A DNA stretch of 37,696 nucleotides from Oscillospiraceae bacterium (GTDB taxonomy: Bacteria > Bacillota > Clostridia > Oscillospirales > Acutalibacteraceae). Both the position numbers and the translations under genes were made by a program. Position 1 is the first letter of the stretch. The number at the start of each line of letters is the position of its first letter. The stretch lies in contig JAIRXF010000025.1 of the NCBI GenBank assembly GCA_031268405.1, positions 1 to 37,696 of the forward strand. Reading direction: 5' to 3'. The notes below the pieces were generated by a model. It was not told the origin of the DNA, ran no database searches, and worked only from the letters and a program-made list of their open reading frames with translations. Positions 1-8,418 of the stretch are shown here, in pieces.

Positions 1-1140
1 AATTGCAAAAACATTTATCCTTAAGTGAGGTAACACCTTCCGGTATAGTTACAGAGTTAAGAGATAGACACCCCTCAAAACAACTACTTCCAATAGATTC
101 CAGTGAATTTGGAAGGTGGGCTTCTCTTAGCGACATACAATCGTAAAAACAATCTTGGTCAAGTGAGGTAACATTTTCTGGTATGCTTATAAAATCAAGA
201 GATAAACATCCCTGAAAACAATGCTTGCCAATCGATTTCAGTAAATTTGGAAGGTGGACTTCTTTTAACGACGTACAACCGTAAAAACATCCACCTTTAA
301 GTAGCATAATGCCTTCCGGTATACTTATAGAATTAAGAGATGAACACTTCTCAAAACAATGCTTGCCAATCGATTTCAGTGAATTTGGAAGATGGACTTC
401 TCTTAGCGACATACAATCGTAAAAACAATCTTGGCCAAGTAAGGTAACACCTTCCGGTATACTTATAAAATCAAGAGATGAACATCCCTGAAAACAATGC
501 TTGTCAATCGATTTCAGTGAATCTGGAAGATTAATTTCTTTTAGCGACGTACAATTGTAAAAACAACCATAGCTAAGTGAGGTAATACCTTCGGGTATAC
601 TTATAGAATTAAGAGATAAACACCCGCCAAAACAACAGTCGCCAATCGATTTCAAAAAACTTGGAAGATGAACTTCTCTTAGCGACATACAGCCGAAAAA
701 ACATTTACCTTCAAGTAGCATAATGCTTTCTGGTATGCTTATAGAATTAAGAGATGAACACCCGTCAAAACAACGGTCGCCAATCGATTTCAGTGAATTT
801 GGAAGGTGGACTTCTTTTAACGACGTACAACCGTAAAAACATTCGCAACCAAGTGATATTACGCCTGGAGATATATTTATTAATTCAAGAGATGAACATC
901 TCCCAAAACAACAATCACCAATCGATTCCAGTGAATTTGGAAGGTGGGCTTCTCTTAGCAACTCACAATTGGAAAAACACGCATGGCCAAGTGATCTAAC
1001 ACCCTGTGGTATATTTATAGAAGAGAGCAATGAATTCTCTCGAAAACAACGATCACCAATTGATCTAACAGAACTCGGAATAACGACACTTTTAACCGGG
1101 AAATTAGAAAAAGCATCATCCCCAAGCGATTGAACAGCAA
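1..1140 (-). repeat. 138-bp higher-order repeat inside BspA copy 1
   Basis: The word caatcgatt or a close variant recurs about every 138 bp (near 91, 229, 367, 505, 643, 781, 919 and 1057). This equals 46 codons, or two 23-residue leucine-rich repeats. Several units are nearly identical at DNA level, which suggests recent unit duplication or conversion inside the gene. Confidence 0.85.
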
Positions 1141-1498
1141 ATTCCTTGGAATTAATACTGATCGATTTTGGGATTATAGGATGCGGATCATTTCCGTTGT
1201 AGCAAAGAAGTTCCAAAGTTCCATTCGGCAGCTTCTGGAAATCAAATTTCTGGTTTTTGTTTAGGCCATAACAACTAATGTGTGAATTTTTAACAAAAAA
1301 ATCTGTCACTCTCACTACCTGAGAAACAGTTTTTTCATCGTCACCATCGCTGTTTTCAAACTTTACAGTTGCATCCTTTTCTTTGGCATAAACAGCATCA
1401 TTGTTGGCATACAACAAACAACAACAAAATACGGATGCAATCATTGCTGCAAATTTAATAAACAATAATTTTCGCTCTTTCTTCTTTGATTTATTCAT
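1..1498 (-). CDS. BspA-like leucine-rich-repeat surface protein, copy 1 (C-terminus cut by window edge)
   Basis: The reading frame is open from an ATG at 1498 to the window edge (about 499 codons), so the C-terminus is missing. A basic N-terminus and hydrophobic segment containing FCCC look like a signal peptide, and a possible cleavage site follows AVYA near residue 43. A non-repeat domain of about 100 residues follows, then some 17 repeats of about 23 residues of the BspA/TpLRR type (LRR_5). Two alternating repeat types give a 46-residue, 138-bp super-repeat. Fourteen repeats carry CFxxC. The N-terminal region closely matches the gene at 1903-3495, and the first 25 codons or so look identical at DNA level. 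The start has an AAGGAGA-like ribosome site. BspA-type proteins are known cell-surface adhesins or binding proteins; the ligand here is unknown. No cell-wall anchor can be assessed because the end is absent. Confidence 0.88.
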   Translation of the reverse strand, partial: MNKSKKKERKLLFIKFAAMIASVFCCCLLYANNDAVYAKEKDATVKFENSDGDDEKTVSQVVRVTDFFVKNSHISCYGLNKNQKFDFQKLPNGTLELLCYNGNDPHPIIPKSISINSKEFAVQSLGDDAFSNFPVKSVVIPSSVRSIGDRCFRENSLLSSINIPQGVRSLGHACFSNCELLREAHLPNSLESIGDCCFGRCSSLELINISPGVISLGCECFYGCTSLKEVHLPNSLKSIGDRCFDGCSSLNSISIPESIMLLEGKCFFGCMSLREVHLPSFLKSIGDCCFGGCLSLNSISIPEGITSLSYGCFYNCTSLKEINLPDSLKSIDKHCFQGCSSLDFISIPEGVTLLGQDCFYDCMSLREVHLPNSLKSIGKHCFEKCSSLNSISIPEGIMLLKGGCFYGCTSLKEVHLPNLLKSIGKHCFQGCLSLDFISIPENVTSLDQDCFYDCMSLREAHLPNSLESIGSSCFEGCLSLNSVTIPEGVTSLKDKCFCN

Positions 1499-1733
1499 TT
1501 TCTACAATTCTCCTTTTAAAATATAAAAATAAATGCTATCTATGTATAATTGTATAAATCTCTACATAAACACCACTTGACGATTTTACTGTATTTCGAT
1601 TCAAAAGTAAAGTTTTTAAATAAAAAAAATAAAAATTGCAGCGTATTACAAGGGTTTATATTTTAAAACGATCTGGCACTGATTTTTATCGTAAAAATCG
1701 TTAACTTCTATCATGAACCACTAATCATTGACG
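1499..1733 (-). promoter_or_regulatory. Conserved leader of BspA copy 1
   Basis: This gene-free stretch upstream of copy 1 is almost identical to the leader of copy 2 (3496-3730): I count about six differences in roughly 240 bp. It holds the ribosome site, AT-rich candidate -10 boxes (TATACA-like, around 1543-1556) without a clear -35, and a short hairpin made of arms gatttttA and Taaaaatc near 1681-1699. The exact promoter cannot be fixed by eye. Confidence 0.5.
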
Positions 1734-1768
1734 CAAAAAAATGCAAAACTTCAAATAAGAAGTTTTGC
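1734..1768 (-). terminator. Duplicated copy of the rnpB terminator
   Basis: Perfect 10-bp stem (1743-1752 with 1759-1768) with a 6-nt loop, followed on the minus strand by a T-rich tail. It matches the terminator just after rnpB (3731-3765), including flanking sequence. Here it lies after BspA copy 2 and before copy 1. An A-run on the other side gives it bidirectional character. Confidence 0.75.
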
Positions 1769-1775
1769 AAAAAAA

Positions 1776-1815
1776 GATTAAGCTTCAAGTTTGGTTCTGT
1801 TAAAAACAATCATCG
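1776..1815 (-). pseudogene. Decayed relic of the rnpB 3' end
   Basis: About 40 bp directly beside the duplicated terminator align with 3771-3811, the 3' end of RNase P RNA, at roughly 28 of 41 positions with one gap. The shared words are gttctgtt and caatcatc. Similarity ends near 1815. Its position in the same order as at the intact rnpB locus supports a tandem duplication whose breakpoint lay inside rnpB. Sequence decay makes the match modest on its own. Confidence 0.55.
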
Positions 1816-1902
1816 CTGTTGAGTGTTATACAGATGCTTGACATCATTTTTTAAAACAATAATCAAAAAGATATTTAACACAAGTTAATTTTGAGAAAGC
1901 CA

Positions 1903-3495
1903 CTAAATCTGTTCTATATGATTATAATTGGTGAAAAAATATTCACGAATAGATTCACTGCAGCCTGAAAGAGATATCTTTTTAAGTTTTTTGCAAAAAT
2001 CAAAACACCCTTCACCGATTATTGTAAGATTTTCGGGCATATTGAACTCTTCAAGACTAATGCATCCCTTAAAACAAAATTTGCCAATACCATCAATAGA
2101 ATTTGGAAGACGAATTTTGCATAGCGACGTACAATCATAAAAAGAATTATCGCCAAGTGATGTGAGGTTTTGTGGTATATTTATAGAAGAAAGAACTAAA
2201 CACGACGCAAAACAATCATTGCCAATCGATCCCAGGGAATTCGGAAGACTAATTTTACGTAGCGATATGCAATCATAAAAACAACTACGACCAAGTGATG
2301 TAACACCTTGTGGTATATTTATATAGCGAAGAAACGAACACTCCCCAAAACAATGATCACCAATTGATTCCAGAGAATCTGGAAGACGAATTTTGCGCAG
2401 CGACGCGCAACTATAAAAACAGTTATGGCCAAGTGATGTAACACTTTGTGACATATTCACAGATAAAAGAGATGAACACATCTCAAAACAATGATCACCA
2501 ATCGATTCTAGAGAATTCGGAAGAAGAATTTCGCGTAGCGATTCGCAACCATAAAAACAACTTTCTCCAAGTGACGTGACGCTTTGTGACATATACACTG
2601 ATGAAAGAGATGAGCACATCTCAAAACAATGATCACCAATTGATATCAGGGAATTCGGAAGATAAATTCCAAGCAATGCAATACAATCACGAAAACAATC
2701 ATCGCCAAGTGATGTGAGGTTTTGTGATATACTTATGGAACTAAGGCGTGAACATTCCGCAAAACAACCATCGCCAATCGATTGCAGAGAATCCGGAAGA
2801 CGAACTTCACCGCACAGCGAACTACAGTCACGAAAACAATTACTGCCAAGCGATGTGAGGTTTTGTGGTATATTTATAGAACTAAGGTATAAACATCTTT
2901 CGAAACAACTATCGCCAATCGATTGCAGAGAATCCGGAAGACGAGCTTCACTCAGCCACTTACAATCACAAAAACATTCATGGCCAAGTGACGTAACATT
3001 TTGTGGTATACTTATAAAATTAAGAGATGAACTTTTCAAAAAACAACGATCACCAATTGATCTAACAGAACTCGGAATAACGACGTCTGTAATGGCGGAA
3101 TTAGAAAAAGCATCATCTCCAAGCGATTGAACAACAAATTCCTCGGAACCAACACTGATCGATTTTGGGATTATAGGGTTCGGATCACTCCCAAAATAAC
3201 TAGTAAGTTGCAAAATTCCGTCTTGCTTTTTTGTAAAATTAAATTGCTGATTGCCATCTGGAGTGTGGTAATTAAATTTTGAACATCCATCAAAAAAATC
3301 CGTCACTTCCGCTTGCTTGTATACCCTAAAATCGTCGCCCTTGCCTTTGGTGTTTTCTAATGCCACAATTACATTTCCTTTTCCACTATAAGCATCGCTG
3401 CTGACATATAAAAAGCAACAACAAAACACAGATGCAATCATTGCTGCAAATTTAATAAACAATAATTTTCGCTCTTTCTTCTTTGATTTATTCAT
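1903..3495 (-). CDS. BspA-like leucine-rich-repeat surface protein, copy 2
   Basis: A 530-residue secreted protein with ATG start and AAGGAGAG ribosome site. A basic N-terminus and a hydrophobic stretch with FCCCF act as a probable signal peptide (no lipobox). A unique region (about residues 35-120) precedes 16-17 tandem TpLRR/LRR_5 repeats of about 23 residues running to the C-terminus. Fourteen of the 16 complete repeats after the first contain CFxxC; the exceptions read CFLKS and SFYDC. There is no LPxTG motif, C-terminal membrane helix or binding module, so surface attachment is unclear. The gene lies just after the rnpB terminator and has its own long leader. It is a paralogue of the neighbouring partial gene and more distantly of the gene at 25170-26780. 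A role in adhesion or binding host or other surfaces is inferred from the family. Confidence 0.9.
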   Translation of the reverse strand: MNKSKKKERKLLFIKFAAMIASVFCCCFLYVSSDAYSGKGNVIVALENTKGKGDDFRVYKQAEVTDFFDGCSKFNYHTPDGNQQFNFTKKQDGILQLTSYFGSDPNPIIPKSISVGSEEFVVQSLGDDAFSNSAITDVVIPSSVRSIGDRCFLKSSSLNFISIPQNVTSLGHECFCDCKWLSEARLPDSLQSIGDSCFERCLYLSSINIPQNLTSLGSNCFRDCSSLCGEVRLPDSLQSIGDGCFAECSRLSSISISQNLTSLGDDCFRDCIALLGIYLPNSLISIGDHCFEMCSSLSSVYMSQSVTSLGESCFYGCESLREILLPNSLESIGDHCFEMCSSLLSVNMSQSVTSLGHNCFYSCASLRKIRLPDSLESIGDHCFGECSFLRYINIPQGVTSLGRSCFYDCISLRKISLPNSLGSIGNDCFASCLVLSSINIPQNLTSLGDNSFYDCTSLCKIRLPNSIDGIGKFCFKGCISLEEFNMPENLTIIGEGCFDFCKKLKKISLSGCSESIREYFFTNYNHIEQI

Positions 3496-3730
3496 TTTCT
3501 ACAACTCTCCTTTTAAAATATAAAAATAAATGCTATTTATGTATAATTGTATAAATCTCTACATAAACACCACTTGACGATTTTACTGTATTTCGATTTA
3601 AAAGTAAAGTTTTTAAATAAAAAAAATAAAAATTGCAGCGTATTACAAGGGTTTATATTTTAAAACGATCTGGCACTGATTTTTATCGTAAAAATCGTTG
3701 ACTTCTATCATGAACCACTAATCATTGACA
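3496..3730 (-). promoter_or_regulatory. Conserved leader of BspA copy 2
   Basis: Non-coding stretch between the rnpB terminator and BspA copy 2, nearly identical to 1499-1733. It contains the ribosome site (AAGGAGAG, about 10 nt before ATG), AT-rich candidate -10 boxes around 3540-3553 and the same small hairpin near 3677-3696. No convincing -35 box was found. Confidence 0.5.
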
Positions 3731-3765
3731 TAAAAAAATGCAAAACCTCAAATAAGAAGTTTTGC
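3731..3765 (-). terminator. Rho-independent terminator of rnpB
   Basis: Stem 3740-3749 with 3756-3765 (10 pairs, one G-U), loop of 6 nt, then seven T on the minus strand (3732-3738). It begins only a few bases after the P1 helix of RNase P RNA, the expected place for an rnpB terminator. Confidence 0.85.
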
Positions 3766-3769
3766 AAAA

Positions 3770-4119
3770 AAGACCAAACCTGTAAGCCGAGTTCTGTTGT
3801 AAGCAATCATCTATCTTGGCTGTGCGTTGCCGCAAACAGCTCAGTGCCACCCCTTTAAGACAATATCGGGCCAATTTTTTGTCTTGTTTCGGTGTTGCTC
3901 CGGATAGGGTTTGCAGAGCCGCATAGTCTCCTATGCGCTGGTGAGCTCTTACCTCGCCTTTCCACCCTTACCGTATATCAGCTACGGCGGTATATTTCTG
4001 TTGCACTTTCCCTAGGGTCGCCCCCGGCGGCCGTTAGCCGTTATCCTGCCCTGTGGAGCTCGGACTTTCCTCGGACGCGTCCTTTCGGAGCTGCATCCGC
4101 GACTGCTCAGTTTGGTCGG
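3770..4119 (-). ncRNA. rnpB: RNase P RNA (class A)
   Basis: Catalytic RNA of ribonuclease P, which trims tRNA 5' ends. On the minus strand the 5' region has the conserved block GAGGAAAGTCCGAGCTCC followed by ACAGGGCAGG (CR I), and the 3' region has ACAGAACTCGGCTTACAGG. The terminal helix P1 is visible as GACCAAAC (4110-4117) pairing with GTTTGGTC (3772-3779). Length is about 350 nt, normal for this class. A consensus-like promoter lies immediately upstream and a terminator immediately downstream. Exact ends are estimates within a few bases. Confidence 0.95.
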
Positions 4120-4124
4120 GTATT

Positions 4125-4153
4125 ATTTTACATCAAAAATACAATTTTTTCAA
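4125..4153 (-). promoter_or_regulatory. Sigma-70-type promoter of rnpB
   Basis: On the minus strand: -35 TTGAAA (4148-4153), 17-nt spacer, -10 TAAAAT (4125-4130). Transcription would start about 7 nt downstream, exactly at the P1 helix of RNase P RNA. Confidence 0.8.
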
Positions 4154-4359
4154 CCTCGTCCGTTTTTATTTCGCGTCGAACACATTGAACTGAACCGGCA
4201 AAAAACCTCTTCTGCAAACTCAGACAAACACCGCTCAACATCATTCATTTTTGCATTTAAAATGACTTTTTTTTATTTAATTGTTAACTTACTTATCAAT
4301 CTTTTATAACTGCATTTGCAATCGTTCGATATTGACCTTCGCTTAAGTTTTAATAAACA

Positions 4360-4390
4360 ATAAAACATTTACAAATCCGTTATTTGCAAA
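4360..4390 (-). terminator. Probable terminator of the hrcA-grpE-dnaK-dnaJ operon
   Basis: Stem TTTGCAAAT / ATTTGTAAA (4382-4390 with 4368-4376, one G-U pair), loop of 5 nt, then a T-rich stretch on the minus strand. It lies about 35 bp after the dnaJ stop codon. The stem is AT-rich, so strength is uncertain. Confidence 0.5.
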
Positions 4391-4422
4391 AAATAAAATC
4401 AAATTTAAATTACAAACTATAA

Positions 4423-5598
4423 TTAATTTTCAAATAGATCTTTAATTTTATTAAAAAAACCTTTTCTGTTTTGATAATTTTTTTCTTTAGAAATGCTTTC
4501 AAAATTTTTTAGTATTTCTTTTTGATTTGTTGAAAGATTTTTTGGTACCTCAACAATAACCTTTACAAATTGATCGCCTCGTCCGTACCCGTTTACATTT
4601 TTTACGCCTTTTCCTTTTAATTTAAAAACATCTCCAGATTGGGTTCCTTCGTGAATTTTATAGGTAACACGGCCACTTATCGTGGGCACAGAAATCTCCG
4701 CTCCAAGGGCAGCTTGAGTAAATGTTATTGGTATTTCGCACCATATATTGGTTCCTTTTCGTTCAAAAATTGCATGGGGTCTTACATTAACGTAAACATG
4801 AAGGTTCCCCGATGGTCCAGAATTCTTACCCGCATTTCCCTTGCCTCCGACCTCAAGAATTTGATTATTATCTATACCTTCCGGAACGTCAATCTCAATG
4901 TTCTTAGCAGCTTTTACAAAACCCTTTCCGTAGCAAAAATTACAGGGGTTCTGTATAACACTTCCTGCACCATGACACTTGCTGCAAGTTCTACTTGTTT
5001 GAACAACCCCAAAAGGCGTTCTCTGTGACATTGTCACCTGACCGGAACCATTGCATTCAGAGCAACTTTTAACTCCTGCTTTGCCACCTTTGGCCCCTGT
5101 TCCTTTACATTCTTTACAAACATCAACAGCATTATATGATAGCTTTTTTTTGGATCCATTTACAGCCTCTTCGAAAGAAATATTTAAAGTTACATCTACA
5201 TCGGACCCACGCAAAGGAGCATTTGAATTTGCACCACGACCCGAAGTCGAACCAAAACCGCCCCCAAAAAAACTGCTAAATATATCTCCGATATCAAAAT
5301 CATCACCAAATGGAGAAAAACCACTAGAACTGTATCCAGTATTACTATAATTTGCGGCACCATAATTCGGGTCCACTCCAGCATGTCCGAATTGATCGTA
5401 TCTTGACTTACTTTCTTTATTAGAAAGAACTTCATACGCTTCGTTTATTTCCTTAAATTTAATTTCAGCAGACTTGTCTCCTTGATTTACATCTGGATGA
5501 TATTTTTTTGCGAGCTTTCTAAAAGCTTTTTTTATCTCATCTTCTGATGCACCCCTAGATAAACTCAATACTTCGTAATAATCTTTCTTGGTTGCCAA
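4423..5598 (-). CDS. dnaJ: Chaperone protein DnaJ
   Basis: Hsp40 co-chaperone that stimulates the DnaK ATPase and delivers unfolded substrates. Order of domains: J domain (about 1-70) with the HPD motif at 34-36; Gly/Phe-rich linker (about 75-125); zinc-binding region with four CxxCxGxG-type repeats ([32 protein letters not shown]); C-terminal substrate-binding domains. About 391 residues, normal for the family. No ATG fits the start. I chose the TTG at 5598, giving the canonical [11 protein letters not shown], with a weak GGGA 9 nt upstream; another in-frame TTG at 5613 would add five residues. It is the last gene of the heat-shock operon, 153 bp after dnaK. Confidence 0.95.
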   Translation of the reverse strand: MATKKDYYEVLSLSRGASEDEIKKAFRKLAKKYHPDVNQGDKSAEIKFKEINEAYEVLSNKESKSRYDQFGHAGVDPNYGAANYSNTGYSSSGFSPFGDDFDIGDIFSSFFGGGFGSTSGRGANSNAPLRGSDVDVTLNISFEEAVNGSKKKLSYNAVDVCKECKGTGAKGGKAGVKSCSECNGSGQVTMSQRTPFGVVQTSRTCSKCHGAGSVIQNPCNFCYGKGFVKAAKNIEIDVPEGIDNNQILEVGGKGNAGKNSGPSGNLHVYVNVRPHAIFERKGTNIWCEIPITFTQAALGAEISVPTISGRVTYKIHEGTQSGDVFKLKGKGVKNVNGYGRGDQFVKVIVEVPKNLSTNQKEILKNFESISKEKNYQNRKGFFNKIKDLFEN

Positions 5599-5751
5599 AT
5601 ATATCAATCCCAACTCAGAGTTTTATTTCCAAAACAAAAAATAACATCGCTCTTATTATAATGCAATTCACCACGTACATCGGGTAAAAATCTATTATAT
5701 ATTAAATCAAGACTCTTGCTAATTCTTAAAAATCTTCCCGTAATAATAAAA

Positions 5752-7653
5752 CTAATTATTTTTGTTATCGTCCGTTTCTTTATAATCAGCATCGTAAACG
5801 TTGTCTTGGCTGCCAGATGTTCCACCGCCGTCACTTGGATTACCGCCACCATCATCATTAACAGGCGGAGTAGCATCTCCGGAAGAGTCAGCAGGATTAC
5901 CCGCATCACTTGTTTGCGGAGCAGCTTGTTGATAAATTTTAGAAGAAACATCGAACATTTTCTTTTGAAGTTCGTCTTTAGAGGATTTTATAAGGTTAAC
6001 ATCATTCTTAGAAATTGCATCTTTTACTTCGGAAATTTTCTTATTGAGTTCTTCTTTATCTTCTTTTGAAATCTTATCGGAATTTTCTTCCAGTAATTTT
6101 TCAACAGAATAATACAGGTGTTCCGCTTCATTCTTGATATCGATTTCTTCGCGGCGTTTCTTATCTTCGGAAGCAAATTGTTCAGCATCTTTAACCGCAT
6201 TTTCAATTTCTTCCTTTGACATATTAGTATTTGCAGTGATAGATATTTTTTGTTCTTTGCCCGTTCCTAAATCTTTGGCATGAACGTTGACAATGCCGTT
6301 GGCATCTATATCAAAAGTAACTTCAACTTGCGGTACACCTCTTCTCGCAGGGGCAATACCGTCAAGTTTAAACAAACCGAGTCTTTTGTTGTCTCTTGCA
6401 AATTCACGCTCACCCTGTAGTACATTAATTTCAACTTGAGTCTGATTATCTGCGGCTGTTGAAAAAATTTGACTTTTCTTCGTTGGAATAGTGGTATTTC
6501 TTTCAATAATTTTGGTCATGACTCCGCCTTGAGTTTCCACTCCCAAAGAAAGTGGAGCGACATCCAACAACAAAAGACCCTTGACATCACCACCAAGAAC
6601 TCCGGCTTGTATTGCCGCGCCAACAGCCACACACTCATCCGGATTAATCCCTTTGAACGGCTCCTTGCCAATTAATTTTTTAACAGCATCTTGAACTGCC
6701 AAAATTCTTGAAGATCCACCAACCATTAAAACTTTGTTAATATCATTAATCGCCAGACCAGAATCTTTAAGAGCTTGACGCACCGGGCCCATAGTGTTTT
6801 CCACAAGATCCGACGTTAAATCGTTGAATTTTGCGCGAGTCAAGTTTAGGTCTAAATGTTTGGGGCCACTCGCATCGGCAGTCACAAAAGGAAGATTAAT
6901 AGCCGCTGAAGTCACGCTGGAAAGTTCTATTTTTGCCTTTTCCGCCGCCTCCTTAAGCCTTTGCATAGCCATCTTATCTCCAGAAAGATCTATGCCTGTA
7001 TCAGATTTAAACGACGCAACCATCCAATCTATAACTCTCTTATCGAAGTCATCGCCTCCCAGACGATTATTTCCCGCGGTTGCAAGAACTTCTTGAACTC
7101 CATCTCCCATTTCAATTATTGAAACGTCAAAAGTTCCGCCACCAAGATCATAAACCATAACCTTTTGATCTGATTCTTTATCAATTCCGTACGATAAAGC
7201 AGCAGCTGTTGGTTCATTAATAATACGTTTTACTTCTAGTCCCGCAATTTTGCCGGCATCTTTGGTGGCTTGCCTTTGCGAATCGGTAAAATAGGCGGGT
7301 ACAGTTATAACAGCTTCCGTCACTTTATTTCCCAAATAACTCTCAGCGTCCGCCTTCAACTTTTGTAAAATCATAGCGGAAATTTCCTGAGGAGAAAAAC
7401 TTTTATCATCTATATTAACCTTGTAATCTGTACCCATTTGTCGCTTGATGGAAGAAACGGTTCTATCTGGATTTGTAATGGACTGTCTTTTAGCAACTTG
7501 CCCAACCATCCTTTCAGAATTCTTGGAAAATGCAACCACAGAAGGAGTCGTTCTTGCACCTTCAGCGCTTGCTATCACCACCGGTTCTCCACCCTCAATT
7601 ACCGCAACACAAGAATTTGTCGTTCCTAAATCTATACCGATTATCTTAGCCAT
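5752..7653 (-). CDS. dnaK: Chaperone protein DnaK (Hsp70)
   Basis: ATP-dependent cytosolic chaperone working with DnaJ and GrpE. 633 residues. The N-terminal ATPase domain begins [10 protein letters not shown] and contains [12 protein letters not shown] and LVGGSSR-like (MVGGSSRI) motifs; the linker region ([17 protein letters not shown]) and the beta-sandwich substrate-binding domain follow, then the helical lid. The C-terminal tail is unusually rich in Gly, Asp and Ser and ends in DDNKNN. ATG start with a strong AGGAGG site. It is the third gene of the CIRCE-controlled operon; a 219-bp gap separates it from grpE, longer than usual. Confidence 0.98.
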   Translation of the reverse strand: MAKIIGIDLGTTNSCVAVIEGGEPVVIASAEGARTTPSVVAFSKNSERMVGQVAKRQSITNPDRTVSSIKRQMGTDYKVNIDDKSFSPQEISAMILQKLKADAESYLGNKVTEAVITVPAYFTDSQRQATKDAGKIAGLEVKRIINEPTAAALSYGIDKESDQKVMVYDLGGGTFDVSIIEMGDGVQEVLATAGNNRLGGDDFDKRVIDWMVASFKSDTGIDLSGDKMAMQRLKEAAEKAKIELSSVTSAAINLPFVTADASGPKHLDLNLTRAKFNDLTSDLVENTMGPVRQALKDSGLAINDINKVLMVGGSSRILAVQDAVKKLIGKEPFKGINPDECVAVGAAIQAGVLGGDVKGLLLLDVAPLSLGVETQGGVMTKIIERNTTIPTKKSQIFSTAADNQTQVEINVLQGEREFARDNKRLGLFKLDGIAPARRGVPQVEVTFDIDANGIVNVHAKDLGTGKEQKISITANTNMSKEEIENAVKDAEQFASEDKKRREEIDIKNEAEHLYYSVEKLLEENSDKISKEDKEELNKKISEVKDAISKNDVNLIKSSKDELQKKMFDVSSKIYQQAAPQTSDAGNPADSSGDATPPVNDDGGGNPSDGGGTSGSQDNVYDADYKETDDNKNN

Positions 7654-7872
7654 ATTATAAAAACCTCCTCTTATTAAATTATATTGAATATTTTTTAAAA
7701 TTTAACTTTTATAAATTCCAAATTTTACACAAAACCTCATCGTAAAGACCACACCGAATCCCGCACATTGTGGAAAAATCTTGATTTTTAATAATTTAAC
7801 TCGCTAAACTCAAAAATCACTCATTTTGCAGTACAAAAACATTTAATAACACAGCAAAATTTCAAAAACTTA

Positions 7873-8397
7873 CTAATTCGCAGTCTTTACAACAGCATGC
7901 CTTATAATCTTATCTTTCAATCTATAACCCTCTTGAAACACCTCAACAATACAATTTTCTTCAAAAGAATCATCGTCCACATGAGAAATTGCGCTATGAA
8001 CATCAGGATTAAATTTTTGACCTTTTTCGCCAAAACTCTCGATTTTTAACTTATCAAATATAGATAATAATTGACGAGAAATAAGATCTAACCCCTTTTT
8101 ATATTCTTCTGCAGTAGAATTTTGTGTAGCAACCGCGAGCTTCAAGCTGTCAACTACCGGCAAAATCATTTTTGTAACATCAACAATTGCACGGGTGTAA
8201 ACATCTATTTTGTCGCGCTCACTTCGTTTTCTATAGTTCTCGTACTCCGCGGCCATTCTTAAAAAAATATCTTTTTGTTCAGACAATTCACGCTCAAGAG
8301 ATTGAAATGTCTCTTTTAATTTTAAATCAACATCTTGGGTCTGCTCATCTTCAGATTCTTGATCAACATTTTCCTCTTTGTTATTAACTTTAGTCAA
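7873..8397 (-). CDS. grpE: Nucleotide exchange factor GrpE
   Basis: Releases ADP from DnaK. 174 residues: an acidic, disordered N-terminus (about 1-30), a long coiled-coil helix (about 30-90), then the compact beta domain containing FNPDVHSAISHV and ending VYRLK-like (GYRLKDKIIRHAVVKTAN). The start is TTG at 8397 preceded by GGAGGGG. It lies 21 bp after hrcA, in the standard Firmicute order hrcA-grpE-dnaK-dnaJ, so it is co-transcribed under HrcA control. Confidence 0.96.
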   Translation of the reverse strand: MTKVNNKEENVDQESEDEQTQDVDLKLKETFQSLERELSEQKDIFLRMAAEYENYRKRSERDKIDVYTRAIVDVTKMILPVVDSLKLAVATQNSTAEEYKKGLDLISRQLLSIFDKLKIESFGEKGQKFNPDVHSAISHVDDDSFEENCIVEVFQEGYRLKDKIIRHAVVKTAN

Positions 8398-8418
8398 AGA
8401 AACTCCCCTCCATTTCTT

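Noticed and set aside
754-999. Plus-strand frames opposite the BspA repeats (also 1928-2140, 2714-3130)
   Set aside because: They are mirror frames produced by the repetitive LRR coding sequence on the minus strand.
1-1140. Regular 138-bp repeats as a possible CRISPR array
   Set aside because: They are in-frame leucine-rich repeats of a secreted protein; no short repeat/unique spacer pattern.
3892-4188. Plus-strand open frame across the RNase P RNA
   Set aside because: It overlaps the conserved RNase P core on the opposite strand and has no domain or ribosome site.
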